A stretch of 64,000 nucleotides of DNA from Colius striatus. Taxonomy: Eukaryota; Chordata; Aves; Coliiformes; Coliidae. Shown piece by piece: positions 1 through 12,700 of this stretch (positions are counted from its first letter, which is position 1; each line of letters opens with the position of its first letter). The notes below the pieces were generated by a model, which saw only the letters and a list, made by a program, of their open reading frames with translations, had not been told where the DNA came from and made no database searches. The translations under genes and the position numbers were made by a program. The DNA is taken from contig NC_084790.1 in assembly GCF_028858725.1 (NCBI RefSeq), positions 5,400,001 through 5,464,000 of the forward strand. The letters run 5' to 3'.

Positions 1-277
1 ATGTTGGTCAACTGAATGAGCATGCAAGGGGATGATTTTAGGGAATAAAATCCTGATATTGTTCTTAGCACATCCCCCCCTACCCCTCCCTCCAGAATCC
101 AGCTTTCTTGGTTTCCTGAAGGTCAAATCATATCAACAGTTGACATTTTCCTAAAGAACCCATGTAATTAAATACACAACATGCTTGCTCAAGATTGCTC
201 AGTTCTCAGTCAGAGGGAAACTGATTCTATCAGAGACAGTTCACAAAACCAAAGGAGGGCAGCTACATGTTTGCTAC
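1..277 (-). other. CALCOCO2 intron sequence at the window edge
   Basis: The donor of the sixth coding exon (GTAGC on the minus strand) lies at 277. The remaining bases to the left edge show no exon I can support. Confidence 0.6.
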
Positions 278-3200
278 CTGCAGCTGGTCCATGTGATCCA
301 GGGCTGTTTTCAGTCTGGATTCCAGACGTTCCTTGTCAGAGGTCACATTCTGAACTTGCTCTTTGAGTCTACACAGAACAAATCAAAATAGACCATACTT
401 TCACAGATGGAATTTTAAACCATAAAGGCAAGGTGCTTATGTGAAGTCTTGCTTTGTAAATACACTTACTGGTGCAGTTCTGCCTCTCTGCAGTCATCCA
501 GCTCCTTTAGATGTTTATTTTCCTTTTTCAGGGTATTGAGCTCCAGCTCCAGTTGCTCTGTGTTGCTCCTTAGAGACTTTAAACTACTCTGCAGCTCCTG
601 AAAAATCACACTGAGGTTGACAGGAGGTAACCAGGACCCATGCAACAGTCCTGCTCTCCACTGGAAATGCAAAACCCCTCAAACCAACACTGCTAGGAGC
701 TCATCTGAAGAAGGAAAAGCCTTTACATCCTGACTACACTTTCAGGCCTTATTTCATTACATTAAGCTCTGAGCAAAACTAAAGGAGGAAAAGATAATGA
801 CAGTGTGACTGCAGGACAGCCTACAAAACCTATTGAATGCTCCCCTTCCCAAAGGTTCCTGACTCCTGTGTTTGAAGTTGTCTCTTGTTGATCATTGTTC
901 TTAGCACAGTAGAGGTCCTGTATGATTTGATAAAGGATTAAACTGATAATGTGGGAAGAAACTTATTTAATTTCCCCCTGGACTCATACAGTGGAACAAG
1001 ACCTGATTCAGTCCCTCTTCATCTTTCAGACTTGAAGCTTCTGAGTATTTACCTGTGTCTTCTTGAGCTCTTCCTGCAGAGTGGTGTTTTGTTCCTGGAG
1101 GTTTGCACAGCTTGCTTTCAGCTTCTCATTTTCTTTACATAGATTTTTGTTTTGTAGCTCAATCTCTTCCACTTCTCCCTGGTGAGTGACAAAGTTGTTT
1201 GTTCATACCAGAAGCACTGAAAAGCTACATTCCAAACAGTACAGTAGGAAGGGCAAAGAAAGACGACCTCTGCAAAAGGGAACAGCTGTACCCCGCAATG
1301 CTTTTGCTACTAGCACAGACCAGACTGCTACTTTACTCTCCCCGCTCTGTCCAAAGCTGACTGTTGACTCAGTTCTTGAATGCTGCATAGATGCTACCCT
1401 CAATCTTTGGAGGTGGGCAGTGCCTCTGTGTGTCCAGAGAACTCAGCAGAAAGGCAGAGCTTTGGGGCTCTGGACAGTTTGCTAGTTTAGGACTATGTGT
1501 GCAGTGTAGTCATTAACACAAGAAGACACTGCAAAATAAGAGTTCTTGGCTTCACAGCACCTCAATTCTTGCCTATGTATGTGCTCTTACTCCCACCTAA
1601 TGGCAGGCTTTCCATGAAAATGACACTTTAATTCAAAAATATTGAAAACACGTGGAAATACTAAGTCATTCCCCGTTACAAAGAGATCACAATCAAAGTG
1701 ATAAACGGCAGGTAGAGAAACAAAGGCTACTCAAATTTGTTTGACAGGTCAGTAGCAAAGCCAAGAGTAGAACCAAAGTCTGCTGGGTTCTAGCTTGGCA
1801 TCTAATTTACTGGATCACTCCATGTTAGCACTGAGCATATGCCAATAAAAGCAGAGGCAGTAAAAAGCTGGGGAAGAGAGGGCACATACCTGTGTGGTAA
1901 CCACCAGGATATCATCCTCAGTCTCTGCTCTGAACTGGAAAGGCACACTGGCTCCCCGAACCAAGCCATCCTGATCAATGTAGCAGAACTGGTAGTATTC
2001 ATCATCTTTGGGTAGGTAGTAAGCTTCAGACAAATACAACAATTCCATCACAGGCAGGTTCTAATTATTACAGTTTCTCAACTATATAGCACATTGTTGG
2101 TTCTCACAGAAAGTGAGAAACTCAGAAAACTGAGACATCCTAGTTCAGCGTTGGTCCTGCACCGTTAGGAATTTCATGTGCCAAAGTTAAGAACACAAAC
2201 AGTATAACTGAGTCAAGATAGCAGAATTTAGTGTGTTCAAAATGTTGTGATGTATTGAGTGATTTGAAAGAAGTCTCTCAAAGCACCGTCCCACGAATGT
2301 TCTGTTAATTCTGAATGTCGTGCTTGGTAGTGGCAGCAAAGTGGCAGTCTCTGTGTGTGTGTCCCTGTGTGTGTATGTGCACATACAGCCCCGAGTGACT
2401 CAAGCCCCTGACTCACCTTTGAACTGGATTTGCAGCTGCACAGCAGTGTCTCTGTGGACATCATCAGGCAGAGGAGCCCACATGAACGTGTAATATTCCC
2501 GGGTTGTTTTCCATCCCACCTGTAACACCAAAATTGTTATATGACATCACATGGTTCATGTTTATCTTATGGTAATGGGATGGTATTTCCACACAGATCA
2601 GTTACTGGGAGGACTTCTGCGTTGATACCCTGGCTTCAAAGAGTTGTGGTCTACGAACAAAAGGATAGTCTGAGTGTTTGATTAACCCTAAAGCTGCTCA
2701 GGTCACAAGAGGTCTGGCACTTTGTTCCCAGGCACAATAAAGATCATAGAATCATAGAATGGTCAGGGTTGGAAGGGACCTTCAGAGATGATCTAGTCCA
2801 ATCCCCCTGCAGAAGCAGGGTCACCTAGATCAGGTTGCACAGGAACATGTCCAGGCGGGTCTTGAAGCCCTCCAAGGAAGGAGCCTCCACAACCCTCTGG
2901 GCAGCCTGTGCCAGGGCTCCCTCACCTGAACAGTGAAATAGGTTTTTCTTATATTTAAGTGGAACTTTTTGTGTTCCAGCTTCATCCCATTGTCCTGTTG
3001 CTGGCTACTATAGAAAAAAGGGATGTCCCAGCCTCCTGATACCCACCCTTTAGATATTTATAAATGTTAATAAGATCTCCCCTCAATCTCCTCTTCTCGA
3101 CTAAACAGCCCCAGTTCCTGCAGCCTTTCCTCGTATGAAATATGCTCCAGTCCCCTGATCATCTTGGTGGCCCTGCACTGGCCTCTCACCAGAAGTTCTC

Positions 3201-3974
3201 TGTCCCTCTTGAGCTGAGGAGCCCAAAACTGGACACAGGACTGCAGGTGAGGCCTCACCAGGACAGAGTAGAGGGGGACCAGAACCTCCCTTGACCTGCT
3301 GGCCACATTCTTCTTGATGCACCCTAGGATGTCATTGGCCTTCTTGGCCATGAAGGCACATTTCTGGCTCATGTTTAGTTTATTGTTAACCAGCAGTCCC
3401 AGGTCTCTCTCTGCAGAGCTGCTCTCCATCAGTCTGACTCCCAGCCTGTACTGGTGCATGGGGTTTTTCCTTCCTAGATGCAGGACTCTGCACTTGTCCT
3501 TGTTGAACCTCAGGAGGTTCCTCTCTGCCCAACTCTCAAGCCGGTTGAGATCCCGCTGAATGGCAGCACAGCCTCTGGGGAATCAGCCAGTCCTCCAAGT
3601 TTGGTGCCATCAGCGAACTTGCTGATGGTCACTCTGTCCCCTCATCCAGGTTGTTGATGAAGATGTTCCACAATACAAGATTATTATTGAAAAAAATCCC
3701 CAATGCTGTTCTATCAAAGCCCAAGATATTTGTTTCTGCCTGCTGCTGCTTCCTTATACTTGGCACACCTGGTTTCACAGTACTGACTTACCCGGAAGAT
3801 GCCCACCCAGTCCTTCCCACGAGGAACAATGTTCTGTGTGAGGGAGTAGTAACAGGTTATATCTCCTCCAGGAACATAAAACTTCTCCACATTGTTAAAA
3901 ATGACCTGGGAGAAGTGGCAGTTGTCTAAGAGGACAGCAGATGTGGGAGGCTCGTCAGATGTCTCATCCATCAT
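278..3974 (-). CDS. CALCOCO2: CALCOCO2 (NDP52) autophagy receptor, N-terminal 255 residues, partial
   Basis: Six coding exons on the minus strand: 3974-3792, 2519-2417, 2023-1890, 1178-1053, 597-470 and 368-278. All have GT/AG borders and phases that agree, giving 255 residues; the gene continues past the left edge. The start is the first of two adjacent ATGs at 3974, in an exon whose acceptor lies at about 3981. Residues 1 to about 130 form the SKICH domain ([34 protein letters not shown]), very close to human CALCOCO2 and clearly different from TAX1BP1. The SKICH domain is followed by [10 protein letters not shown], which keeps the ILVV non-canonical LC3C-binding motif, and then by heptad-rich coiled coil ([11 protein letters not shown] onward). 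In human the protein links ubiquitin- or galectin-8-marked bacteria and damaged mitochondria to LC3 and the ULK1 complex. The C-terminal galectin-8 site and zinc fingers are outside the window, so their presence cannot be judged. Confidence 0.96.
2743..3690 (-). mobile_element. CR1 LINE, 5'-truncated, in CALCOCO2 intron
   Basis: The left end reads ATCATAGAATCATAGAAT, the reverse complement of the CR1 3' tail, so the element lies on the minus strand. Minus-strand translation between 3459 and 3067 gives the typical CR1 reverse-transcriptase C-terminal region ([51 protein letters not shown]). Homology continues upstream to about 3690, where the 5' truncation lies. It occupies most of the intron between the first two coding exons of CALCOCO2. 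The fairly open reading frame suggests moderate rather than great age. It is a dead 5'-truncated copy. Confidence 0.9.
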
Positions 3975-4130
3975 GGAAGTCTACAAGAGGAAAGAATAAG
4001 AGGATTATTTCATCTTCAGATGTGGCCAACATAGCTGTGTCTGTGAAAGCTATGGAGAAGTGTGGTTTGGGACTGACATAACTGTGAGGTCCAGACTTTG
4101 ACAGTAGTGTAAGCCAAAAACATAGTCTAT

Positions 4131-4630
4131 CACAGAATCATTTTGGTTGGAAAAGACCTTTATGATCATTGTGTCCAACCCATGCCCTCACAGTGCCTAG
4201 ACCACCACTAACCCAAGGTCCTCAGCACCTCAGCTCCAGGGATGGAGACTGCCCCTCCTCCCTGGGCAGCCTGTTCCATTGCTTAATAACCCATTCAGTA
4301 AAAAAGTTCTTCCTAATGTCCAATCCTAACCTTCCCTGGGGCAACTTGAACCCATTTCCTCATGTCCTATCTTTCATTACTGGGGAGAAGAGACTGACCC
4401 TCACCTCAATACAGCTTTCTTTCAGATAGTTGAAGATAGTGATAAGCCTCTCCTTCCCCAACTTAAACACCCCCGGCTTCTCTTCATTAATCCTTGTTCT
4501 CCAGATCCTTCCCCAGCTTTGTTGCCTGTCTCTGGACACACTCCAGCACTTCAATGTCCTTCTTGCAGCGAGAGGTCCAACACTGAACACAGTATTTGAG
4601 GTGTGGCATCACCAGTGCCAAGTGCTAGGA
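4131..4630 (-). mobile_element. CR1 LINE fragment, older subfamily
   Basis: It begins CACAGAATCATTTTGGTTGG and continues with the 'GGAAAAGACCTTTATGATCAT' type 3' UTR that marks CR1 subfamilies different from the one at 2743. Minus-strand homology to the CR1 reverse-transcriptase end runs to about 4630. It lies in the long 5' intron of CALCOCO2 and is diverged and truncated. Confidence 0.82.
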
Positions 4631-5559
4631 GCTCCAGGACTCATGCAGACCCAGCCCTGACCCATTCCATCTTCACAGAAACGAGAAGCAGTGAGACTGA
4701 GATGCACCCATACTGATGATAAGGAAACTCAGCAGCCTCCTCGCTTTCTGCATTGAAACTCAACACAGTGACCTGACTTCCAAATACAGCATCTCTCAGC
4801 TTCCTGGCTTCAAGGGAAGAGAAGCACCTTGCTATGCTCAGCTGCTATGGAAGGGCACAAATGGAGGAGATCCTGATTAGGAGGGTCAGAGTTTTATCTG
4901 TCTCAGGCAGCCTCTGTCCTGTGTCATCAGGCTATTATAGCCTTGCTAGTTGTGACTGCTATGCTGAAAATGCAAGATGATTCTCAGTACTGAAATTAAT
5001 ACATAGCCTGACTGCAAGGTCAACAAATAGCATTAAAGCTTTTGCATGAGTTATATGCACATAAAACTTTGCAGCGTGTTGGTGACACCACAAAACACAA
5101 TATAAAATTGTAGTGGGTACATCAATCAAAACTGTATCCAAACTGCCAGGAGCCTGGGCAGGGCTGAACGTAGAAATTAAGTCATCCTCTTTGCCACTAT
5201 GTCTTGCAAGCAGCCAGGCTTCAGCGCTGGCAAGCTGTCAAAGGGCAGATCACTGCTGAGAAAACCTTGACACCAATCCCAGAAAAGTCAATTCCAGGAA
5301 TCCAAAGCTGAACCTTCTCAGCTGATCACAGTGACGGCAGCAGCCAGAAAGGATTGACTGCAGGGTGCTGATGCCTAACGGGTAGTCCCAGCCCCGGGTC
5401 GAGCTAATGAGGTGCCGTCACAGCTCACACGGGCCAGAGCAGAGTAAATAACCCTTCCCCCAGTGTTCCCAGCTCAGCCTCTCTCCGGGGAGTTCCTCCG
5501 TTTTTTTCCTTTTATTCCGCTGTTGCTGTTTTCACCTTTCATTAACCTGCAGCGCCCCG

Positions 5560-7300
5560 ACGACGCAGAACAATCAGGGATTTCCCCTTTCCAAGCGGGA
5601 CCACCTTCCAAAGGCGGTCGGACACCGGGACAGCGCAGCTCGGATGAGCCGGCCAGCCTCTCGCCGTCGGCAGCGTGTGCCACAGCGGTCCCCGCCAGCA
5701 TCCCCGTGCGTGGGGTCCCGGCGGGGAGCGGAGCGGACCCCAGGCCGGTCACCCCCTGCTCCGTCGCCAAGAAACGAAAGTGAAAGTGTGGCTGCCGTTT
5801 CGCAGCGCCGATCCACCCCCTCCCCGCCTCCTGCACGGCACCCGGAGCGGTGGTGGGCATCAGACTCCGAGAGCGATATTCGGGACCCCATCGCCACCAC
5901 TCCCCGGCCCACTCACCGAAAGGCACGGCTGGGAAGCTGCGGAGCTGCGAGGACGAGGCGAAGGACCAGGAAAAGGCTGAGCCCCGCCCCAGGCCGTGCC
6001 GCCCCTCCCGGGAAACCTCCTCCTGGGCGGTCCCGGCCGCCGTGCTGGGGCGGGAGTGCTCCTCGGCACCGGTATCGCCGCTTCGTGCCCTCGGCGTGGC
6101 GGAGAGGGGAGAGACCGGGGACACCGGAGCCAGTTGTCCCGGGCGGCCAGGCTCGGGTGGCTGTACGGATAAGAACTCAGGGCAAGATGAGAGCTTTAAG
6201 CCCTGGTAAAAAGTTACGGCCCCGGGGAGGCCCCTCCGATCGCTCCCTCCTCCGGGGCACCCCAGTGGGCGAGACACCGGCGGCCTGGGGCGGGCCTGCA
6301 GCGGAGGCCGCCGGTAACGAGGCGCGGAGCCCCTGCACTATGGCGGGCGGCGACCTCCCGCCCCGGGGTCCCAACACCTCAGCTCCAGCGGCGCTGCTAC
6401 CACGGCCGAGCTGGGGCACTTTAATAAACGGCAGGGAAGCGGTTACGCGTTGAACAGGAGCGTCAAGGAGCCGGGTCCGGGGGCGGGCCCGGGGCGGGCG
6501 CGGCAGCAGCGGGGCGGGGCGCGGCGGGAGGGGAGCGCCGGGCCCGCCCCGCCGCCATGGCCGGTCCCCGCACCGCACGAAGAGCCGCCGCGGCGCGCCT
6601 CCCCGTCCACTGGGCGACCTGCAGGCCGCCAGCCAATCGCCGAGCACGCCGAGAGAACCAGCCAATGGCGGCCCGCGCGGCTGTCAGGGCCCCCCGGCTC
6701 CCATTGCTCCGTCCCGGCTGCCGGCGGGCGGAGTTCGCTTCGGTGGCCCAATGGGGAGTGCGGGCGTCGTCCCAGGGTGCCGCGCGCCGCCGGCGGCGGC
6801 GGCCAATGAGCGCGGAGGACGCGGGGGGGACACGGCAAGGTGAGCGCGGCGGGGGCGCTGCGTTGCCCTCACGGCCACAGCCGCCGCCCCGAGCGCAGCC
6901 CGCGCAGGTGGGTCCGCTTCCGCCGCCGCGGCTCCCGCTGCCCCGGACGCCGCGGGCCCTCCGCAACTCCAGCCGCTCCTGCCGCCGAGCGCGGGAGGCC
7001 GGTGGGGATGGCGCCCGGCCGGGCCGGGCCCTGCCCTTCGCCGGGAGGCGGCGGCCGCGGAGGGCGCGACGAGCGTTGGACCTTTCGCTGCTCACACGCA
7101 GCACCTCCCCCCACATACACACACACCGCGGGGTTTGGGCGGCTTTTGGTAGGGGCTTCGGCCGAGTCAGGGAAAGGAGGAATGCAGAGCTGAGAGTCAG
7201 CCCCGGAAGGGCCCCGAGCGAGGATGAACGGGGGGCGGCAGGGGAACGCGGGAGGCGGTGGGGAAAAGCCTCAGGGATGCGGCGCGGGTAGTCATGTGTG
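5560..7300. promoter_or_regulatory. CpG island, divergent CALCOCO2 / ATP5MC1 promoter region
   Basis: This stretch is extremely GC- and CpG-rich compared with both sides. Four plus-strand CCAAT boxes, at 6633, 6662, 6748 and 6803, suggest NF-Y binding in front of ATP5MC1. Possible donors for the non-coding first exon of ATP5MC1 are at 6840 (CAAG/GTGAGC) and 6907 (GCAG/GTGGGT). The acceptor before the ATG exon is at 7376-7377. The probable CALCOCO2 first exon is at the left side on the other strand. Many long overlapping open frames here reflect GC richness and are not genes. Confidence 0.75.
5917..6010 (-). other. CALCOCO2: Probable CALCOCO2 5' UTR exon 1 (donor at 5916/5911)
   Basis: On the minus strand a strong donor, TTTCG then GTGAGTGG, lies at 5917/5916 inside the CpG island, preceded by GC-box-like sequence. 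It would splice across about 1.9 kb to the acceptor at 3981, just before the CALCOCO2 start codon. The upstream boundary (transcription start) is a guess. No transcript evidence is available. Confidence 0.5.
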
Positions 7301-7387
7301 TCAGTCCCGAGAGGAGCGGTTGGTGGGTGGCAATGTCGTTGGGATCCCCGACGCCTTTTCTGTTTTCCTCTACTTAGATTAAGCAAA

Positions 7388-9218
<1,831 letters not shown>

Positions 9219-9301
9219 CAGCTTCTGGCCCTGGCTGTGGCTTCCATCACTCTGTCCTCTGCGGGTTGAGTCTGCTTCCATCAGAGCGTTCCAGACTGAC
9301 A

Positions 9302-9307
9302 ATTAAA
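9302..9307 (+). other. ATP5MC1: Poly(A) signal of ATP5MC1 (ATTAAA)
   Basis: An ATTAAA hexamer lies 83 bases after the TGA, which would give a short 3' UTR as expected for this gene. T-rich sequence follows from about 9340. Confidence 0.6.
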
Positions 9308-9319
9308 GAAAAGATTTCT

Positions 9320-10905
9320 CTAAATTAAACTGGTGGCTTAATTTTTCTTTTCCCTAACACTTTATTTTTTTTTTCTTAAGTTCTGGTCCAGAGGGGGGGA
9401 AGGGCTTGGGGAATCTGATGTCCTGGTTAAATACAGTCCCAGCTATGGGACTACTCACTGATAAAGCAGAAGGGGAATAAAGTAAATGGTGACGGGAGGG
9501 GAGAAAACTAATGTGAAGTCAGCTAGATAAGAGAAGATGTCCTTGAACAACTCAAATGTATGCAAAAATCCCAGCAAACATTGTCCCTGTAAAGCAAATG
9601 CTTCCAGGTGAGCTGACAGAGCTCACACACTGTTATTGAAAATGCTTCAGTGTCTTTCTTTTTCATCTGAAAGACTGTGTAGAAAAGGTGATGGTTACAG
9701 GTGAGTGTGCTTAGGAGCGCCTTAATTGAGCTGTCAGTAAGTACACAGAGGTACACACTGCCATATTATCTACATTTTCTTTCACAAGGAACTGGTTTCA
9801 AGGTTAGGCTATCCATGTGCCTTCTCAAAGCATCAGTTTACACTCAAGATTACAGCTGAGTTGTTGCTTTTTTCCCCCCCAAAACAGTTAAATGCTTCAG
9901 CTGTTTGAGAGACTGAGGGGAAGGAGTAGCTAAACTGTAACCTGAATCTTGGACTTAGTGGTAAGAAAGCTGTGACTTTAAGGAAGGTGAGCACTGGAAG
10001 AGCCTGTCCAGTTATCTCCTTTAGGTAATTGAATTAAGCGTGCAGAGTAGCTGCATTAAAGCCTCTGAAGCGTGGTTGTGACCTCCCTGGGGATGTAAAT
10101 GAAGGTACAGGAGCTACCCTGTCCCTCTGTAATGGCTGCTCACACCCTCTAAGGGGATGGGGGAATGACAAGAATTTGACTCAAAAAGTGTCCCTGAGAT
10201 GACTTGGAGAAATGTGGCTCAGAACCAAGAACTCAAAGAAGACTCACTGGCTGAACTAGGGAGGAAAAAATCCTCCAGTTGCAGCCAGGTTGGCTGCTGG
10301 GGACAATCAACCCTACAGCAATAGCACTGTGCTCTGAGAATCTTCCCAGGGTGGTGATAGCAAGTGGTAGCACTCAGCACTTACTATCTCAAGAAAGCAA
10401 CACTGTTGGGTATCAAGTGTCTAAGCTAGTTATGTTTGCTGTCCCATATGTGTATGGAACTACCTGTAAATAACCTGGTGAAGCAAGAATGACCTTGTGA
10501 CTAAATTTGCTCGGTGCTGGTTCTACACTGTAAGTAACTGAGAAGGCCAGAAGCAGAGCTGCTGGCTTCCTGTGAGCGAGAGTAAGGGCTTCACTCTTTT
10601 CACCCCTCTCCAGTCAGCCTCTGCTTCCCGAGCCTCACCTATGGTGAGAGTCTGCACTCAGGGGAGGGCTGTGGGTGCTGCCTGAGGTTATGGCTGTGCA
10701 TTGGTGGGGGCTGCAGCACTGCCCTGCTGTGCCCCTGCAGGCTGAGCTGTGCTGTGCTGGTGTCCAAAGAGCAGATTTGTGCCCGTGTGCACTAAATTAA
10801 TCTACACACAGAGTCCAGATACTGCTTCACTTCCTGCCTACATAGTCATCAGTGTTGGGGGATAATGCCACAAAGCCAGCACACCTGACAGAAGTTTCTG
10901 TGTTG
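9320..10905. other. Intergenic sequence without recognised genes
   Basis: Between the end of ATP5MC1 and the next CR1 copy I see no exon, repeat or RNA gene that I can name. Short open frames here lack codon structure and splice sites. Confidence 0.5.
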
Positions 10906-11440
10906 CATCATAGAATGGTGGCGGATGGAAGGGACCTCCAGAGCTCACCCCGCCCAACCCCTGCTAAAGCATGTTCCCCTTGATCAGGGGGCACAGGAAC
11001 GTGTCCAGGTGGCTTTGGAAACCTCCAGAGAAGGAGCTTCCACACCCTCCCTGGGCAGCCTGGGCCAGGGCTCCCTCACCCTCATAGCAAAGAAGTTTTT
11101 CCTTGTGTTTAGGTACATTTTTTTCCTATTCCAGCTTATGTCCATTATCCCTAGTCCTTTAGTTGGACACAACAGAAAAAAGTGTTGCCCCAACCCTTCA
11201 GGTACTTTTAAGTGTTAAAGAGATCCCCCCTTAGTCTCCTCCAGACTAAACAGGCCCCAGGTCGCTTTCCTCATAAGGAAGATGCTCCAGTCCCCTGATC
11301 ATCTTGGTGGCCCTGTGCTGGACTCTCTCCAGCAGATCAGTGTCTCTCGTGAGGTGGGAAGCCCAGAACTGGACACAGGACACCAGATGAGGCCTCAGCA
11401 GGGCAGAGCAGAGGGGAAGGATGACCTCCCTTGATGTACT
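10906..11440 (-). mobile_element. CR1 LINE fragment between ATP5MC1 and UBE2Z
   Basis: It starts with CATCATAGAATGGTGG and GGAAGGGACCTCCAGAG, the reversed CR1 3' end. Minus-strand translation at 11449-11246 gives [25 protein letters not shown] and [15 protein letters not shown], the CR1 reverse-transcriptase C-terminus. The copy is 5'-truncated near 11440, about 400 bases before the UBE2Z CpG island. Confidence 0.9.
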
Positions 11441-11849
11441 GATACACAAAAGTCACAGAATTCATACACTCCCTGCTATAATGACTGGTTAGTGATTACC
11501 ACACAATTATAACATGGCTTATGTAATCATTTTACTCCTGTGCGTCCTCACGGGAAGAGTTTTCCCCGTGGGTGTGATTTTTAGTGTTATAATGAAGGTA
11601 GTTTTCATTAAGGACCCCTCACCCTCGCTTCTCTCTGCAGAGTTGTCCTGCTCTTTAGAAACTCGATTGCCGCGTCCGTGCCGAGTCCCTTGGTCCCACG
11701 ATGTCCTCTGCGAGGAATATCATCTTGAGCGGTACAACTCAGCTTTAGTTACCTACTCAAGACTGCTTTGATCTACCTACCGTGATTCCTCTCCGTCCGG
11801 CAGCCCTGCTGCAGACGCTTCCCAACATTTCCACCCAAAACCCCCCAAA

Positions 11850-12700
11850 CTAGCGATTTCTGCAGCCTCTCAGCCCGGGACACCTCCGCTGCAGCAGGGG
11901 GCGCGCTGCTCGCAGCGGCGCGCTCGCCTGCAGCTCGGCGCCTCTGTGGCAGGGCCGCTCTGGCAGCCGGCGGAGACTCGCTGGTGCTCGGGGGGAGGCT
12001 GCGCCGGCGGTGGGAGGCGGGAGCGGGGGCGGCGTCGCTCTGGCCGGCGGCCGGCTGTGGGAGGCGCGGCGCGGGGGCCGCTCTGCCCGGCGCACTCGCT
12101 GGTGCGGAGTCCCGGAAGCGGCGTTCCCCGAGGCCGGGCGCGGAATGGCGGAGAGTCCGGCGGCCGAGGAGACGGCCCCGGCCGCGGTGCTGGCGGCGGC
12201 GGCGACGGGCGGCGGCGGCGGCTCGGCCAGCCCGGGAGGCGGCGGAGGAGCGGGCAGCCCCGGCGTCTTCATCCCCGCCGAGCTGTGGGCGGCAGCGGGC
12301 TTCGGCGCCCCGGCGCAGGGCGCCGGCGTCTCCCCGAGCAGCGGCGCGGCCCCCATCGCGGCGGCGGCGGCGGCCGCGGGGGCCGCGCTCCTCACGCACT
12401 CCGCCTTCTGGGACCCCACGGTCAGCGGCGACTGGGACAGCGAGCGGCCCAGCCCGGCCTGCCTCCTGCGGATCAAACGGTGAGCGGCCCGCCCCGCCCT
12501 GCCCTGCCCTGCCCTGTCCCCTCGGGCCCGCTGGCCCAGCGGCGCGGCCGGGTACCGGCTCCCACTGCGACCGGCGGGAGGTGGCCTCGGTCCTGGCCTC
12601 GCGGGACTGCCCCGGGCCTAGGCAGCTGTGGGCAAAGGGCCCCCCGCCGCCCTGCCCCGGCGTCTCTTGGGGGGGCAACTCGGGTGGGACGCGGGCACGG
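11850..12700 (+). promoter_or_regulatory. UBE2Z: CpG island at UBE2Z promoter and exon 1
   Basis: The CpG density jumps at about 11870 and falls again after 12700. The UBE2Z start codon at 12145 is inside it. No TATA box is apparent. The long antisense frame across 12678-11773 is a product of GC-rich composition. Confidence 0.75.

Noticed and set aside
3067-3459. A 130-codon minus-strand frame similar to reverse transcriptase
   Set aside because: It is the C-terminal end of a truncated CR1 LINE, not a host gene. The same holds for frames near 11300, 23500 and 31000.
5474-7386. Several open frames of 100-307 codons on both strands in the CALCOCO2/ATP5MC1 CpG island
   Set aside because: Frames overlap on both strands, are very rich in Arg, Pro, Gly and Ala, and match nothing known. 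GC-rich DNA has few stop codons.
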